Made by a program: the position numbers and the translations under genes. The notes under the pieces were generated by a model that had not been told where the DNA came from, made no database searches, and was given only the letters and a program-made list of their open reading frames with translations. Of a stretch of 64,000 bases of DNA, positions 48,708-62,300 are shown piece by piece. Each line of letters begins with the position of its first letter. Positions within the stretch are counted from its first letter, which is position 1. This stretch comes from Mucor racemosus (lineage: Eukaryota > Mucoromycota > Mucoromycetes > Mucorales > Mucoraceae): contig JAPEHQ010000023.1 of NCBI GenBank assembly GCA_027405735.1, positions 434,001 through 498,000 of the forward strand, read 5' to 3'.

Positions 48708-51700
48708 ATGATCTGTTTCTCCTATAAAACTATAACTAGTTTTATGAATAGACTAGTTTTAAAAGCCTCTAAAATATCTGCTTTGAATCCTATAGAAATG
48801 ATGGCGGCAAGCCTCATTTTGGGTTCAGCCACCTATGTATATTTATTCAATCTAGCAAAATCATCAGAAATACTATCAACTGCTAGCATTTATGATACAC
48901 CCTTTCTTTCAACCATTTTGTATGCCTCTCCTAACGATATATCATTTTCACCATTAAAACAACAAGACCTATTATTACCAGCAGCATCTATATCGCGTAT
49001 TGAATTGAAACAATTATCTATTGCCTTATCTGATCCATCAAATAAACACAATATGGATACCATCATGCGTTTTCATAATTACATTGAATCCACTCAACTC
49101 GATTTCTCCGATTTAGATTACCAAGAGGAAGGAGTAATGACATACAAAGATCATTTATGCTACAATGCTTCTACAACATGCCGTACATTGAAAACTATTA
49201 TTAAAGATAATAACATAATTTTATCGTATGTATTCGACTTGAATGATGATCAACGTGTCAAAGCTGCTCAGTTATGGGATCAAAAAGTAGTGGCATCTTC
49301 ATTAGACAAGTTAGTTCCTATGGCAACACAACATTTTCATTCCGAAAGTATAAGTACGGTGGTTTGGTTGATTAGAGTTATGAAAAATATCTATAGAGAT
49401 ACAGCAATTCGGATGAATGTAAGGAATGGTCATTATATCTGGTTTGCAGTGCATAATCTTTAATTAATCTAAATATCCTATACTATTAGAGCGCTTCAAG
49501 GGTAGATATTATCGTAGTGTCAGTAGGCTATATAATGATGGCCTTTACTTTCTTATCACTATATATAAGAATGCATAAATTGGGATCAAAATATACTTTA
49601 GGTAAAACGCCCAAAAAAAAAAGAACCTTTATAAAAACAAACAAAATACTGAATTTTTAATTTAACCTTATAGCAACTACTATCTTCATGTCTGGTTTCT
49701 TTTCATTTATGCTATCCTTAGCAACAGTCTATAAGTTAGGTGCGCCTGTAAGTCCCGTTTTGCTAAGGTAAAAGACATAAAATATTGCGAAATTCAATTG
49801 TATGTGTACCTGATATTTACCCCTTAAAAAAGTGAAGCAATACCATTTTTGGTGGTTACGATAGGTTTCGAAAGACCATACAAACTCACAAAACGTATAT
49901 TTGAACACGAAAGCACTAATAATGACAATAGTAATGTATTACAAATTATTTCTCAATCTGTTGAAATGATTGCACCTACATTAATTCGTGATGGACTATT
50001 GGAAATCATTGTTTTCATATTGGGTGCAAAATCAACTTTACCGGGCTTGCGCGAATTTTGTTTGATGTGTGTATTTTTAATTGCATATGATATTATGTTG
50101 ATGTTTACATGGTATATTTCAGTTTTATCATTGAAACTAGAGGTATAATCACCATAAAAACAAGGAAAACAAACAAACATTGGTACTTATATGTTTTAAT
50201 CTTTATAGTTACGCAAAATAAAGGAAACTGCTACAACAGCGACAAATGAAGCAGCATCTCCAATAAATAATGCTAACATTGGCTCCATAACCAAAAGTAA
50301 GAAACAAGCCATTATCAAGGCAAAATTATTGATGGTAAAGTAAAATAATGATACAATATAAATATAATACAAAGACATTCATCTCTTCTTAGATTATCGG
50401 CTTTCTTTCCATGCATGTATTTGAGTTTTGCTCTACTCTATCGTTCTCATCGTCAAGAACAAATCCAAGTTCTCTGCCTCAGGTTCCTGTTATAGGCCCT
50501 ACTATTGAGCCTATTTTGTCTTCTATTTTGAATCAACATAGGTCATCTGGGTCAACTGATGGTCTATTGCTTAAAGTATCACCATCTATCAACTTTCAAC
50601 TATTGCCACAATCTCATTTTCAAGGACTTCCGCCTGTAAAAAGTTTACTGGAGGAGATCTACAACACTTACAGCATCTATACACAAGATCCTGTGATCAG
50701 TAAATGGGTCGTTGCTATATTGATGGCTTCAATTCTTCTCAATACTTATTTATTTGAAATTGCCAAATATAACAGACAATCATCTCAAAGATATCAATTA
50801 CAATCAGTAGAAGAATATCGTCTAGTAGAAACTCATGCTCCCAAAATGAAAAAAAACCCTTCTCCAGTAACTTTAAAGCCAATTGCAAGCATGAATATTA
50901 ATAAAACTTCATCTAATAATCCTAGAGATTGCAACAATAAACAACATCATCAGTTCGGTATTATGCGCACATTAGAAGAATGTCTACATGTTTTCAAAAA
51001 TACAAATCAGGGAGCATCAGTTCTTGCAGACGAGGAAATCATTTTATTAATTCAACATGCTCATATTGCTCCTTACGCGCTTGAAAAAGCATTAGGTGAT
51101 CTAGAACGTGCTGTTCATATTCGTAAAGCTGTGATCTCTCGTGCATCTACCACTCGAACATTAGAGTCAAGTGCTTTGCCAGTTGCAGGATATGATTACG
51201 GAAAAGTATTGGGTGCTTGTTGTGAAAATGTAATTGGATATATGCCTATTCCTGTAGGTGCAGCTGGACCCATGATAATTGATGGTGATAGCATACATCT
51301 ACCTATGGCAACTACTGAGGGATGCCTTGTTGCTTCTGTGACACGCGGTTGTAAAGCTATCAATGCTGGTGGTGGTGCAACTACTGTACTTATTGCAGAT
51401 AGTATGACTCGTGGTCCATGTGTTGAATTTCCAAATATTATAGATGCTGGCCTTTGCAAACGTTGGATTGATCAAGAGGGCCTTGATATAGTGACAGAGG
51501 CCTTCAACAGCACTTCTAGATTTGCTCGTGTTCGTAAACTGCAGGTAGCAATGGCTGGTAAACTTTTATATATTCGTTTTTCGACAACTACAGGTGATGC
51601 GATGGGTATGAACATGATTTCCAAAGGTTGTGAAAAAGCACTTTCAACGATCGCCGAATATTTCCCTACAATGCAAATTGTTTCGTTGTCTGGAAATTAT

Positions 51701-52393
51701 TGTACTGACAAGAAGCCTGCTGCCATCAATTGGATTGAAGGGCGTGGTAAATCTGTGGTAACAGAAGCCGTAATTCCAAGTAGTGTGGTAGAAAAAGTGC
51801 TCAAAACAACAGTAGATGCATTGGTTGAGTTAAATATCTCTAAAAACTTGATAGGATCTGCCATGGCTGGTTCAGTAGGCGGTTTCAATGCTCATGCAGC
51901 TAATATTTTAACTGCAATGTATATTGCAGCGGGACAGGATCCTGCTCAGAATGTTGAAAGTAGCAACTGTATTACATTAATGAAGTCAGTGAATGATGGA
52001 ACAGCTTTACATATATCATGTAGTATGCCAAGTATTGAAGTTGGTACTGTGGGTGGTGGCACTATTTTGGCACCACAACAAGCTATGCTGGACATGCTTG
52101 GTGTAAGGGGACCACATCCAACAGACCCAGGTAAAAATGCACAAAAGCTGGCTAGAATTATTTGTGCTGCAGTCATGGCAGGTGAATTGTCTTTGTGTGC
52201 TGCATTAGCGGCGGGACATTTGGTTAAAGCACATATGGAACATAATCGAAGATCAAATGGCAGTAAGTTGATCGAGACGACAAAAGATAAAAACAAAAAG
52301 AGCAAGAAGACACCTAAAACTCCAGCTTCGACGCCAAGATCATCACTTTCACGCCAAAATTCAATGACAGGACTAGGGAAATGCATATTATAA
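48708..52393 (+). CDS. hmgR: HMG-CoA reductase (NADPH)
   Basis: ER membrane enzyme making mevalonate, the committed step to sterols, ubiquinone, carotenoids and the trisporoid sex signals of Mucorales. Six exons: 48708-49418, 49490-49601, 49674-49767, 49833-50142, 50209-50334 and 50393-52393 (1117 aa). The N-terminal half holds a membrane domain with sterol-sensing features ([33 protein letters not shown]). The catalytic half carries [16 protein letters not shown] (about residue 730), [27 protein letters not shown] and AGELSL. Near 1066, HMEHNRRS resembles the AMPK site of animal reductases with one extra Arg. A basic K/S-rich tail of about 45 aa follows. Start may be Met1 or Met13 ([10 protein letters not shown]); both are in frame. 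Confidence 0.96.
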
Positions 52394-53425
52394 AACATAC
52401 TAAATGTCCCTTTCTTTGGATATAAAATGCATTTTTGTCGCGGATGATTTATGCACTTAAATTCAATTTTTAAAGCTGCTTCAAAAATATTAGGTTATAA
52501 TGAATAAATTTTCAATATATTTATATCAAGAATGAAAGAAATTTTTCATCTCATTTCTGTGCCTGAAAATAAGATTAGCAATTTAGAGCCATTTTGCTCA
52601 GATTTCCAATGTCATTAAAAATGAAATACAAATGTAATAACAGGAAATAAGATCTAAAGTGCAGTTTTAAAAAAGCCTGCGCTTCAATAAAATGTGAAAT
52701 TAATGTTTTCGAGTAGCTTTTAGCTTAGTTAAGTCAAGTTTCATGGTTATTCATAAGCGATTCGTATAGCTTATTCGACTGAGAAAGATGATTATGGCAT
52801 ATTCATCTCACAATATTGTTTTAAAATCATGATACTCATATGATGTATTGGTACCTTCATTTATAAATTGGTATTCCTTAAAAATCATATATATGACATA
52901 AAGCAACCAGGCACTATACCACCAGAGTTACATAATCGAAAATCAAAAACTGGATTGCAAACAAACAAATTCATTAGGACTTTTGATCTTTTCTTATAAA
53001 ATGCTTTTTTTTTTTTTTTTGTGAAGTGATATTTATTTTATTATTTCATAATAATGCAGCATCGTCAAAGCGTTATTGTCAAAAGAATACTCAAAAATAA
53101 TGAATATGCCAAATTGTACAATACATGTTGAGAGTTATATGTAAATAACAATTATTTACAATACAATAAATAAAGAATACTATAAGTAATTGTATTACGA
53201 AGAACATAGATTCTTTATTATTAAGTTAAAAAGGAAGCTAGGAACCATCAGGAACTGAATTCTAAAAGTATTTATATCATCTCAATTCGATTTGGATGTC
53301 AGGTTCAGTAGGCAAAAAACCCACACATGTAACGCAAGAGAACAATACATTTCCCAAAAAAAAAAAGAAAAAATAACGGCAGTAAATACATTTATTTTGC
53401 TTTTTATTCTATTTGAATCTTACCG
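52394..53425. other. Intergenic, no gene seen
   Basis: About 1 kb downstream of the reductase. AT-rich, with a poly-T run at 53007-53021. No matching repeat noticed. Confidence 0.5.
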
Positions 53426-54174
53426 ATGAATAAATTAAATCAAAATGAAACCAAACCAATACCAAGTTCAATTGTAACACATCAACACAAATACTATGAA
53501 GAATTTGGATTTGGATTTGATCCACGATCTGACGCACAATTATTCTTAGATCTTTACTCTTTCATGTAGTAAGTTCACAGCTATACTAATGATTGCCCAC
53601 TTGAAATGATTTACGATGCGTACAGTCTCAGTTTTAGCTATATTTATAGGTATCAAATCTTTAAAGGGCATATTTTCAAAAATTACTATCGCATTGATTT
53701 GACAATGTTCAACTATATAGCTTGTTGATATATGCAAACATTTAAAAAAAATTTCTCCTACGCAACTCTGTCAATATGCAAATTGCCCCCATCTTTTGGC
53801 CGTTCAGTAATACTCATTTTGAGAACATTGTGTTGGCCTACTCAAGAATATCGGCTGTAGACTATGAACAAATGTACAAAAAATTCTCCAAACTATTGGG
53901 AAATTTAAGTGGAATCGTTATACATTGGCCGTATCATGATATTCAACGAGCTCAAGAAATCTCCAATGGGTTTGAGAACTCAGGTCCATCACTAGAAGGT
54001 ATTATTAGTATTATTAGAAATAAGAAATTTGCAATTCGAAGTAGACAAAACAAAAGCGACAATATTGTTATTGGTTTAAGAGATACTGATTATGCTATTC
54101 ATATTGACGGATCCAGTGTGTACGATCATAAGAATATATCTCTTCACCTTCAAGCAAGTGACTCTGATAATTGA
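53426..54174 (+). pseudogene. Harbinger/PIF-like transposase remnant
   Basis: Discontinuous coding relic. 53426-53572 gives 48 codons ending in a stop (KYYEEFGFGFDPRSDAQLFL). 53590-53720 in another frame gives YRYQIFKGHIFKNYYRIDLT then MFNYIAC, like the helical HFRMD-type start of Harbinger/ALP1-like transposases. 53776-54174 gives an HTH-like part with IHWPYHDIQRAQEISNGFEN, a decayed segment where FPNVIGAIDGTHI is expected, and DYAIHIDGSSVYDHKNISLH, matching the YHSINVQAVVDHKKIF region. The first catalytic Asp region (IDG) is replaced by IIRNKK, and the C-terminal third is absent. Frameshifts, stops and loss of the DDE region point to a dead transposase rather than a domesticated gene. Family call from motif order, not a search. 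Confidence 0.5.
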
Positions 54175-54284
54175 AATATAATATGCATCTGTATCCCGAA
54201 CTCATGTGAATAAATTAAAATGAGTTTTGATATTCTTTTGTAGGTACCTGCTCGATCAAGACTTAAAATTTTCATATTTTTAGT

Positions 54285-56280
54285 CTTCGAAATCAGAGTG
54301 CTCCACTTTTTCTAATAACTAACCTCATACGAAATGTTTTTTAGGATATACGTTATACACTGTTAAATACATATGAATTGGTCACATTATGCTACCTATT
54401 CCTAGATTTATTCTATATCTCACAAAAGACTCAAAAACACGTAAAATTCAATGCTTTTTCCTAGAAAAATGGGTCTTACTTTTTATCCCTGCTCTACTTT
54501 TTTTTTGACTAAATAACACTAAGAAAACATTATATGCAAATATACCTGAGATGTTTAGCTTTAACTTGCAAATAAGTATCCAAAAATATCCTATTTTTTG
54601 CAGCTAGTATAAATTTTTTAGTGCTAAAGTTTCAGGTTTTTACAGGTATTTCACTGCTAAAATTAAAAACTTTGATGACTCATATCTCTACAGAAAATTA
54701 AGCTATGCTAACATTTTTTAATAATAAAAACTACTTGTTTTGAAGCACTCTATAACATATTAAAGTATGGAAAAACTTTGAGCATTTTTATTTTTTCCTT
54801 TTTTTGACATTTTTGTAGTAGATTTCAAAATATTTGTTAAATTGAGAAGCATTTTTTTTTTTTACATTTGTGTCATCAACATTGTTGAGCTCTCTCAGAA
54901 TCAATTTAGTTTTTTTCAAAATATTGATTCTTCGTGAAGATATCCTCAAAAATATGTATAAAGAGGTACTTTCGAATGCACTGGCCTGACATTGACCAAA
55001 ATTGACACAACATCAATTGTAAATAATTGAACGTCTAAATCGAAGTATTAATTTTTTGTGTTCACGAAATATATCCAACTAAATAAAAATTACTCTGCAT
55101 TTTTTGTTTCATCGAAAAATATTGATTTTTCGTCCAGATAATTAAAATAATAGCTTACAGTAAAGCTCACATTGTATTCCAACTGAGTTCCAAATTCGAT
55201 TTGCAAAAATGATGAAAAAATGATTCAAAAAACAAAATCGTTTAATGGCTCAGGATCTGCAAAGTAATTAGACCTAGCATATTAAATAACTCTTGTACAG
55301 TTTTGGATCCTGCATCCATCGAAACAATATACAGACAAACATTTTCCATCAAATTCCGCATAAAATGTGATTGAAATTGTAGAGGTTTTTTGAGGATACA
55401 TATCACTTTTTATTAGCATATGTTTAATATAAGTAATGGAAATAATACACTAAAAATATATCTATTGACCGAGTCATTGCTGAACCATCCAGCTGTATTT
55501 GTCATAGAGAAAATGAGATTTTTGTCGATTTTTTTTTCAAATTCAGAATTTGGGATGAGGGTATACAGGGGAAAAATTGAAGGTAGAAGCGAAGATATTT
55601 CTTTCCACACATTTTTGAGGATATCTTCACGAAGAATCAATATTTTGAAAAAAACTAAATTGATTCTGAGAGAGCTCAACAATGTTGATGACACAAATGT
55701 AAAAAAAAAAAAATGCTTCTCAATTTAACAAATATTTTGAAATCTACTACAAAAATGTCAAAAAAAGGAAAAAATAAAAATGCTCAAAGTTTTTCCATAC
55801 TTTAATATGTTATAGAGTGCTTCAAAACAAGTAGTTTTTATTATTAAAAAATGTTAGCATAGCTTAATTTTCTGTAGAGATATGAGTCATCAAAGTTTTT
55901 AATTTTAGCAGTGAAATACCTGTAAAAACCTGAAACTTTAGCACTAAAAAATTTATACTAGCTGCAAAAAATAGGATATTTTTGGATACTTATTTGCAAG
56001 TTAAAGCTAAACATCTCAGGTATATTTGCATATAATGTTTTCTTAGTGTTATTTAGTCAAAAAAAAAGTAGAGCAGGGATAAAAAGTAAGACCCATTTTT
56101 CTAGGAAAAAGCATTGAATTTTACGTGTTTTTGAGTCTTTTGTGAGATATAGAATAAATCTAGGAATAGGTAGCATAATGTGACCAATTCATATGTATTT
56201 AACAGTGTATAACGTATATCCTAAAAAACATTTCGTATGAGGTTAGTTATTAGAAAAAGTGGAGCACTCTGATTTTGAAG
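54285..56280. mobile_element. Foldback element with about 0.69-kb inverted arms
   Basis: 54285-54975 is the near-exact reverse complement of about 55590-56280 (paired positions add to 110565). The right 1.28 kb (54990-56280) is a full FB-family unit, and the left arm is an extra inverted copy of its 3' half. The termini read CTTCGAAATCAGAG and, from the right, CTTCAAAATCAGAG. The pentamer TTAGT occurs at both edges (54280-54284; 56282-56286), a candidate target duplication offset by one base. No transposase. Long inverted arms plus an internal segment fit a foldback-type non-autonomous transposon. Confidence 0.8.
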
Positions 56281-56488
56281 GTTAGTATTTTTTGGATTTA
56301 TTAACTTTTCTCAAATAATCTTATCAAGCTCTACAACTGCCAAATTGTTCCAATATATATATATATATCTGCTTTGAACTTTAGGTAAAGATGCATTTAT
56401 TTGGGATATAATCATATAATATAATATCATTAAGAATAAAATTCATATTTTCGAACCTTTCAGTGGTAATTTAACAGAACATAATTTA

Positions 56489-58119
56489 TTAAACTTTAGC
56501 AAAGACGTTACGGTCAATTTTCAGCTTAAGGAAGATAAGAATAACAGCAGCGACTAAATAAGAAACGCCAGCAAACATCTTGTAACTGAAAAATGGAGTA
56601 GAATTAACACTTGTTTCAATAGCACTGGCAATATTAGGGCCAAAAATAGGAATTATGTTAGAAAACAGTAGAAGAGATAGACCAGACGGAAATTGCTCCA
56701 TACCAAGAAGATAGGCAGTGATGGGCGATAGCAAAGCAAAGAATGAACCACTAGTAAGACCAAATACACACGAAAATGCCATCAAACTTCCATAAGTTGA
56801 AGCAAACGGCCAAATTAACAAACAACTGAGAGACGTTATCAAAGTAAACAACATATTGGTATTGATTTTACCCATACGATCAGCGAGAAAACCAGTGAGA
56901 ATACGACCAACAAAATTACAAGCAGCAGTTACAGTAACAAGGGCTGATCCTTGAGAATCAGAAAGACCAAGAAATGTGGCATAAGATGGCAAAAAGAAAT
57001 AGGGAATAAAATAGCCAAATAAGCCAATGTTGGATGCAATTAAAAAAATAACAAAATCTATATTCTTCAATATAGAGAAATTGATAATTTGAGATAGCTT
57101 TTTACAATTTTTAGCATCAACAGGTATTTTTGCTTTAACAGTTAAACAAGCAACAATATTACAAACTAAGCAAATAAAACCAAGTATGCGGTATGTCCAT
57201 GCAGGACCAAGGCTTCGATTGATAGGTGTCATAATAAAGGGAATGACGAGACCACCAATACCAGATCCACTAGTAATAATACCGATGGCAAGGCCTCTGC
57301 GTTTACTAAACCATTGAGGAGAGCAGCTCATAATACAAACGTAAATACATGCAGAACCGATACCAAAAACAATACCTTGAGTAAAATACAGATGCCAGAT
57401 TTGACTACTAAACCCAGCCATTTCGAGACCAAGAGCCACCAAGATAGTACCGGTGATTAGTACATAGTGAACACCATAAATCGATACGAGAATCTGAATT
57501 AAAGGACTAGTTGCGTTCATACAAACCATGGTAAGTGTACCAACAAAACTGAGATTTACTGCAGCATTGGAGACATTTTGAAACATATTTTGTTCAAAAT
57601 AATCCTGCATGACACCTATTCAAAGTAAAATATGATGTTAGGTATCATGTAATTGCTAATTATACTTGTAGTAATGATAAGCTTGTGTACGCATATTTAC
57701 CCCTACAATTGAAAAGAGACTACGCGTCAATAAAAAAGATGAATCTACAATAGCTTTTTATGATGAACATACCAACTAGTAATTGTACCAAAAGTAGTAA
57801 CTTGAACAAAGAATGCTCCCAAGACAACAAACCAGCCATAACCACCATCCTTCTCATCTTTGCCTTGTTGTTCGAGTACAGAAGGTGATGAGAGCCCTAT
57901 TTCATTTTCAGATAATTGAACATTATCAATTTCTTTAGATACTATTCATTGTGTTAGATCATGAGAATCATATTACACTTGCTATTCTATCATATGGTTA
58001 CCATCAAAAGTTTCCAAGCCTGAATTACTACAAGTACTTGAATTTGAATCAACAACTAGGTCAGAGTGTGTTTTTTCAACATTTGAATTATCTAAATTTA
58101 TAAAACGTTCGTGTGTCAT
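56489..58119 (-). CDS. MFS transporter, monocarboxylate (MCT/MCH) type
   Basis: Twelve-helix plasma-membrane or organelle transporter of the monocarboxylate porter family; the substrate is unknown (fungal members carry riboflavin, polyols or monocarboxylates). Exons: 58002-58119, 57773-57941, a 2-nt exon 57701-57702 and 56489-57615 (471 aa, normal for the family). A hydrophilic N-terminus of about 70 residues precedes the signature DGGYGWFVVLGAFFVQ. Next, TSWGVMQDYFEQNMF is rebuilt only if the 2-nt GG exon is included. Loop 4-5 motif SPQWFSKRRGLAIGIITSGS is conserved, and FLADRMGKINT is the half-way loop. Without the micro-exon the frame is lost, or the protein must start at Met 57610 without TM1. 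The gene stands alone, with a foldback element downstream. Confidence 0.88.
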
Positions 58120-59375
58120 TGTTCAAAAAAAAATATAGGAATTATTTATAGATATAATTAAAACAATAACCTACAGCGTATGATTCTTAAGAGTTTTGAC
58201 TAAATTGCTTGATATTGTAAACCTCTTTAGAGAAATAGAATAAGAAAGCAAAGAACGCCTTGAAATATGAATGGCAGATAGACTTAGATAGTAATTTGTA
58301 ATCCAATCAAAAAATTTTCAATTAGTGACACAGGGAAATCTCCTCGAAATCAGAGGAGGCAATAAAGTACCTATTTTTGTAATTTTATCAAGAAAAAAAA
58401 ATAAGAGCATGCAGCGAACATGTTGCGAATAACTTTAAAGCAAAGCAAGATGAAAATAAAGAGCTCAATATGCTTTTAAAATTCTTCAAGCATGTGCTGT
58501 CAATATTGCTTTAATCGGAATTACATCGCGAATTCAACTGAAATTAGAGATTTTAAGCGGTACATGATAGTTTGCATGCCGCTGTCTTCCAACTCGAAAT
58601 TCGTACTCTTGGTTGCATATACATTACACCAACATAGAGTATTCTAGAATAGCTATAGATATCATATTATCTATCGATGTTTTTCTTAAATTTTGTATGT
58701 AATTAATACATGTATTGGTATTCACAAAAATGATCTACACGTCTATTTTTAGTACTATAATTGTTATGACGAAGACTCAATTTGTTAATAGTTTAAATTT
58801 TCATGGTTGAAATCACTTTAAAAAAGCGATATATTGATTAATATTAACAAGCTATGCAAAGAAACTGTGTTCTAAAGAATAATCTGCCTTTAGATGTAGT
58901 AAAAAGAAAAAGTCGTTGCTTTTCAACGATGATTTGACCTTTTCTTTCATTTTAACATTTTGTGCATTACTTATCATGCAGTAAACAGATGTCCACATTC
59001 AAGTGTACTCGGCTAAACACCTTTTCTCTGTTACACACACTTATCCAACTAGCTATTCTTTAAATAGAAGTGATATTCCAAAAAAGCAATACATTGTGAT
59101 ACGGATCACCAATAATTGCAACATTGAGTGCCTTGTTTATTTTATCCGTTAAAATTTCATTGAATATGTTCTAAAGGTGTAGTTTATAGTACATTTAACG
59201 TATTTTATTATTAGTAAATTAGTATATTTTACATTTAAACAAGAAACAAAAAAGAAACAAAAAAGAAAAGAATTAATAGTTGTAGTAAATAGATAATAAT
59301 GATACATTTTCTTTCTATAAAGGAGAGTGGGGGGTAACTGAAATACAAAGAGGGAGAGAGAGAGAAGGTAATGAT
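58120..59375. other. Intergenic, no gene seen
   Basis: About 1.26 kb between the transporter start and the flippase stop, holding the transporter promoter and the flippase 3' UTR. A purine-rich run (59335-59368, gagagagag) lies just after the flippase stop. No ORF of interest. Confidence 0.5.
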
Positions 59376-62300
59376 TTATTCAACCTGTTGTTGTTGAGGA
59401 CGAACTTCTTTATCTTTGCTGTATTGATATGCTAAAGTAGGTGTTGATCTTGAAGCCAATTCTTCATCTACATCAATCAAATCTTCATGGTTTGCTTCAT
59501 CATATCGACAGTTTCTACCTTTATGAATAACTAATTCAATTTCACGAATGATATCGTTATCATATGGGTAATACTGATGTAAGAAATGCTTTGCGGTTAC
59601 ACGAGGTATAAAGCAGGCAACGCAAGTTAAGATGAGTACAAGCCAGTAGGAACCAGTGCCAAATAGACGGAGATGACCAGCAAAAATGAAAGTATTGAAT
59701 TGAGAATATACAGCAACAAATGCATAATAGACTAAAATAGATAGACCAACAACAACAGCATGAAGCCAAGTATAACTGTATAATGAAAATACTACAAAGA
59801 AATTGGCAACGCAAACAGAAATACTTGACATAATTGTACCAATTTCGTATAAACCATTACCATCATAGCCATGAGGGTCAGCCCCACCTGCTACAAGCAG
59901 CATGTAAGGGAAAAAGAAACAAACAACCGATTGAAAGATTGAATCTACACTAGTCAACCAGAATCGCCATGCTTTGAATTTATCGTTTCTTAATCCCATG
60001 CGATACAATTGGGGATATTTAAGTGATAATTTTGCATTCAAATCTTGATCCCAAATACCAAGAAAGATGATAGGAAGAGAAGTAAATACAAGATTGTATA
60101 GAGTAATCAAAGCATAATCAAACATCATGGAACCATTAAATCTAAGAGAGAACGTTAGTTTTTTTTTTCGATATATCATTTTTCATGTATTCAATAACTT
60201 ACTGACAAAAGATTTGGTACCAAAATAGTACAAAAGTCCATACAATATTCTTGAAAAAGAAGCCCATAATCATTTCAGCAATACGTAGATAAGACCAACG
60301 ACCATGAACTAGTAACAATTTTCTCAAATAACGGAATTGAGCAATAGCATAGTCAGATGCCATTACTGCTTGACGACCTTCAACACCAGAAATACCAATA
60401 CCAACATTGGCTTCTTGAATCATAGATACATCATTAGCACCATCACCAATAGCTAATGTCATAACTTTCAGTCCCTTCTTGACAAGATTAACAACTTGAG
60501 CTTTCTGTTTGGGACTAACACGACAACAAATAACACTAGCACAACGCATACCAAGTGCAAGCACTTTATCACGAGTTGCATTTTCTAAAGCATATTTCAA
60601 TGTAGTACCATCAATAACTAATGCATATTTTCTGTCACCATTAGCAACTTCTGCATCAGTCTCGGCCTCTTTGTTAAGTTTGTGTAGTGTATCATCCAAT
60701 AACTGACTAGTATCAGCACGGCTACTTGCTTTTAAAATAAGCAATTCCATATCAGTAGTTAATAGATTGCAAGAAAAGCCAATATTGATAGCAGTTTCTG
60801 TTTTATCACCAGTGAGAACCCAAAGCTTGATACCAGATTTAGCAAGTTCAGCAATTGTTTCAGGTACACCTTCTTGCAATCTATCCTCAATGGCTGTACC
60901 GCCCATTAAAAGCATGTTTTGTTCAATTTCTTCACTGGCAGCATCTACACGTTCTTCACGATTATGAATACTGGAAGCAGCTTCTTGGAATTTTTTATTC
61001 CAAGGTTTATATTCTTCATCAGAGATGAAACGATAGGATAAACAAAGCGTACGAAGACCTATTGTATAAACATTAGAATAAAGTTATAAATCTAAAAATA
61101 TAACATTTTTAGATTACCTTCGTTGGCAAATTGTTCTAAATCTGCACTGGTAGAATCTCTTAACTCTGCTTGTTCTTTTTCCAATTCATGTTGGTTACCA
61201 AACTCTGTACATAAACGTTCATAAATGACAGAATCAGCACCTTTACAAAGCAAAACAATACGATCACTGTCTGATGGCTTGATGATTACACTCATACGCT
61301 TTCTAGTAGAATTGAATTCTAAAACGTTCAAAAGAGTAAATGATTTCTCTTCGCCTTTAACTCTGATGAATAATTTGTTGGCATCTCGACGCAAGAAAGC
61401 AAAACCCATATCTCTAGCAGTGGCAACTAATGCAGCTTCATCAGGAGATTGAGCCTTGTACTCTATGTAATCTTGGTTTTCTTCATCAGGTCGCTCAGCA
61501 ATGACAGTATGACATAATGCCAATGTTTGATAAAAATGTGTAATAGCAGTAGCCTGTTTGGAAGATTCATCCTTCAAATCATCAAATAATTTAGGATCTA
61601 CAAATGTTGGATTGGGACCAATATGAGGATTCTTGAATAATTCGGCTTGTTTTTCGAACATTGACTTTTTTAATTCTTCCATTTCTGTAGCATCAGGTCC
61701 AATATTTTGACTAAGGTCGCTCATATTAAGTTGATTATCTGTTTCATTATCAATCATTGATTGTCTAAAATTATGTTGACTTTGTTGTCTCTTTAATGCA
61801 CCCATAGTGGCTTCAGTTGTTGCAACACCATAAGATACGCCATTAATAGTACATTTTCTATATTCCATAACATTTTGTGTTAATGTACCAGTTTTATCAG
61901 AAAAGACGTATTCAATTTGCCCAAGATCATCAGAAATATCCCAAGTTTTAGCAATACAAGGTGTGTCAGTCTCGGCATGATACATATCGAGATCTGCAAA
62001 GATGAAATAAGCCTAAATCTAGATATTAAATAATTATGTCATATTGCATATTGCATTCTGATACACATACCGCCAATGTTTTTACGATTTCAACCGAAAT
62101 GTATAATGAAATAGGTACAATATTTTGATATAAAATGAGTGTAACCCTAGTAAAAGAAGTAAAATGCATTAGAATTTAGATGTTGAACTAGCATATATAT
62201 ATATATATATATATATTACCAGAATGTAAGAAAACCAGAATATGCTGCATTTGAGCCTTCGATTCCAAAATCAAAATGACGTGATGAACCGGTTCCATGA

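Noticed and set aside
52380..52393. CaaX prenylation motif at the end of HMG-CoA reductase
   Set aside because: The protein ends KCIL with Cys at position -3, not -4, so it is not a CaaX box.
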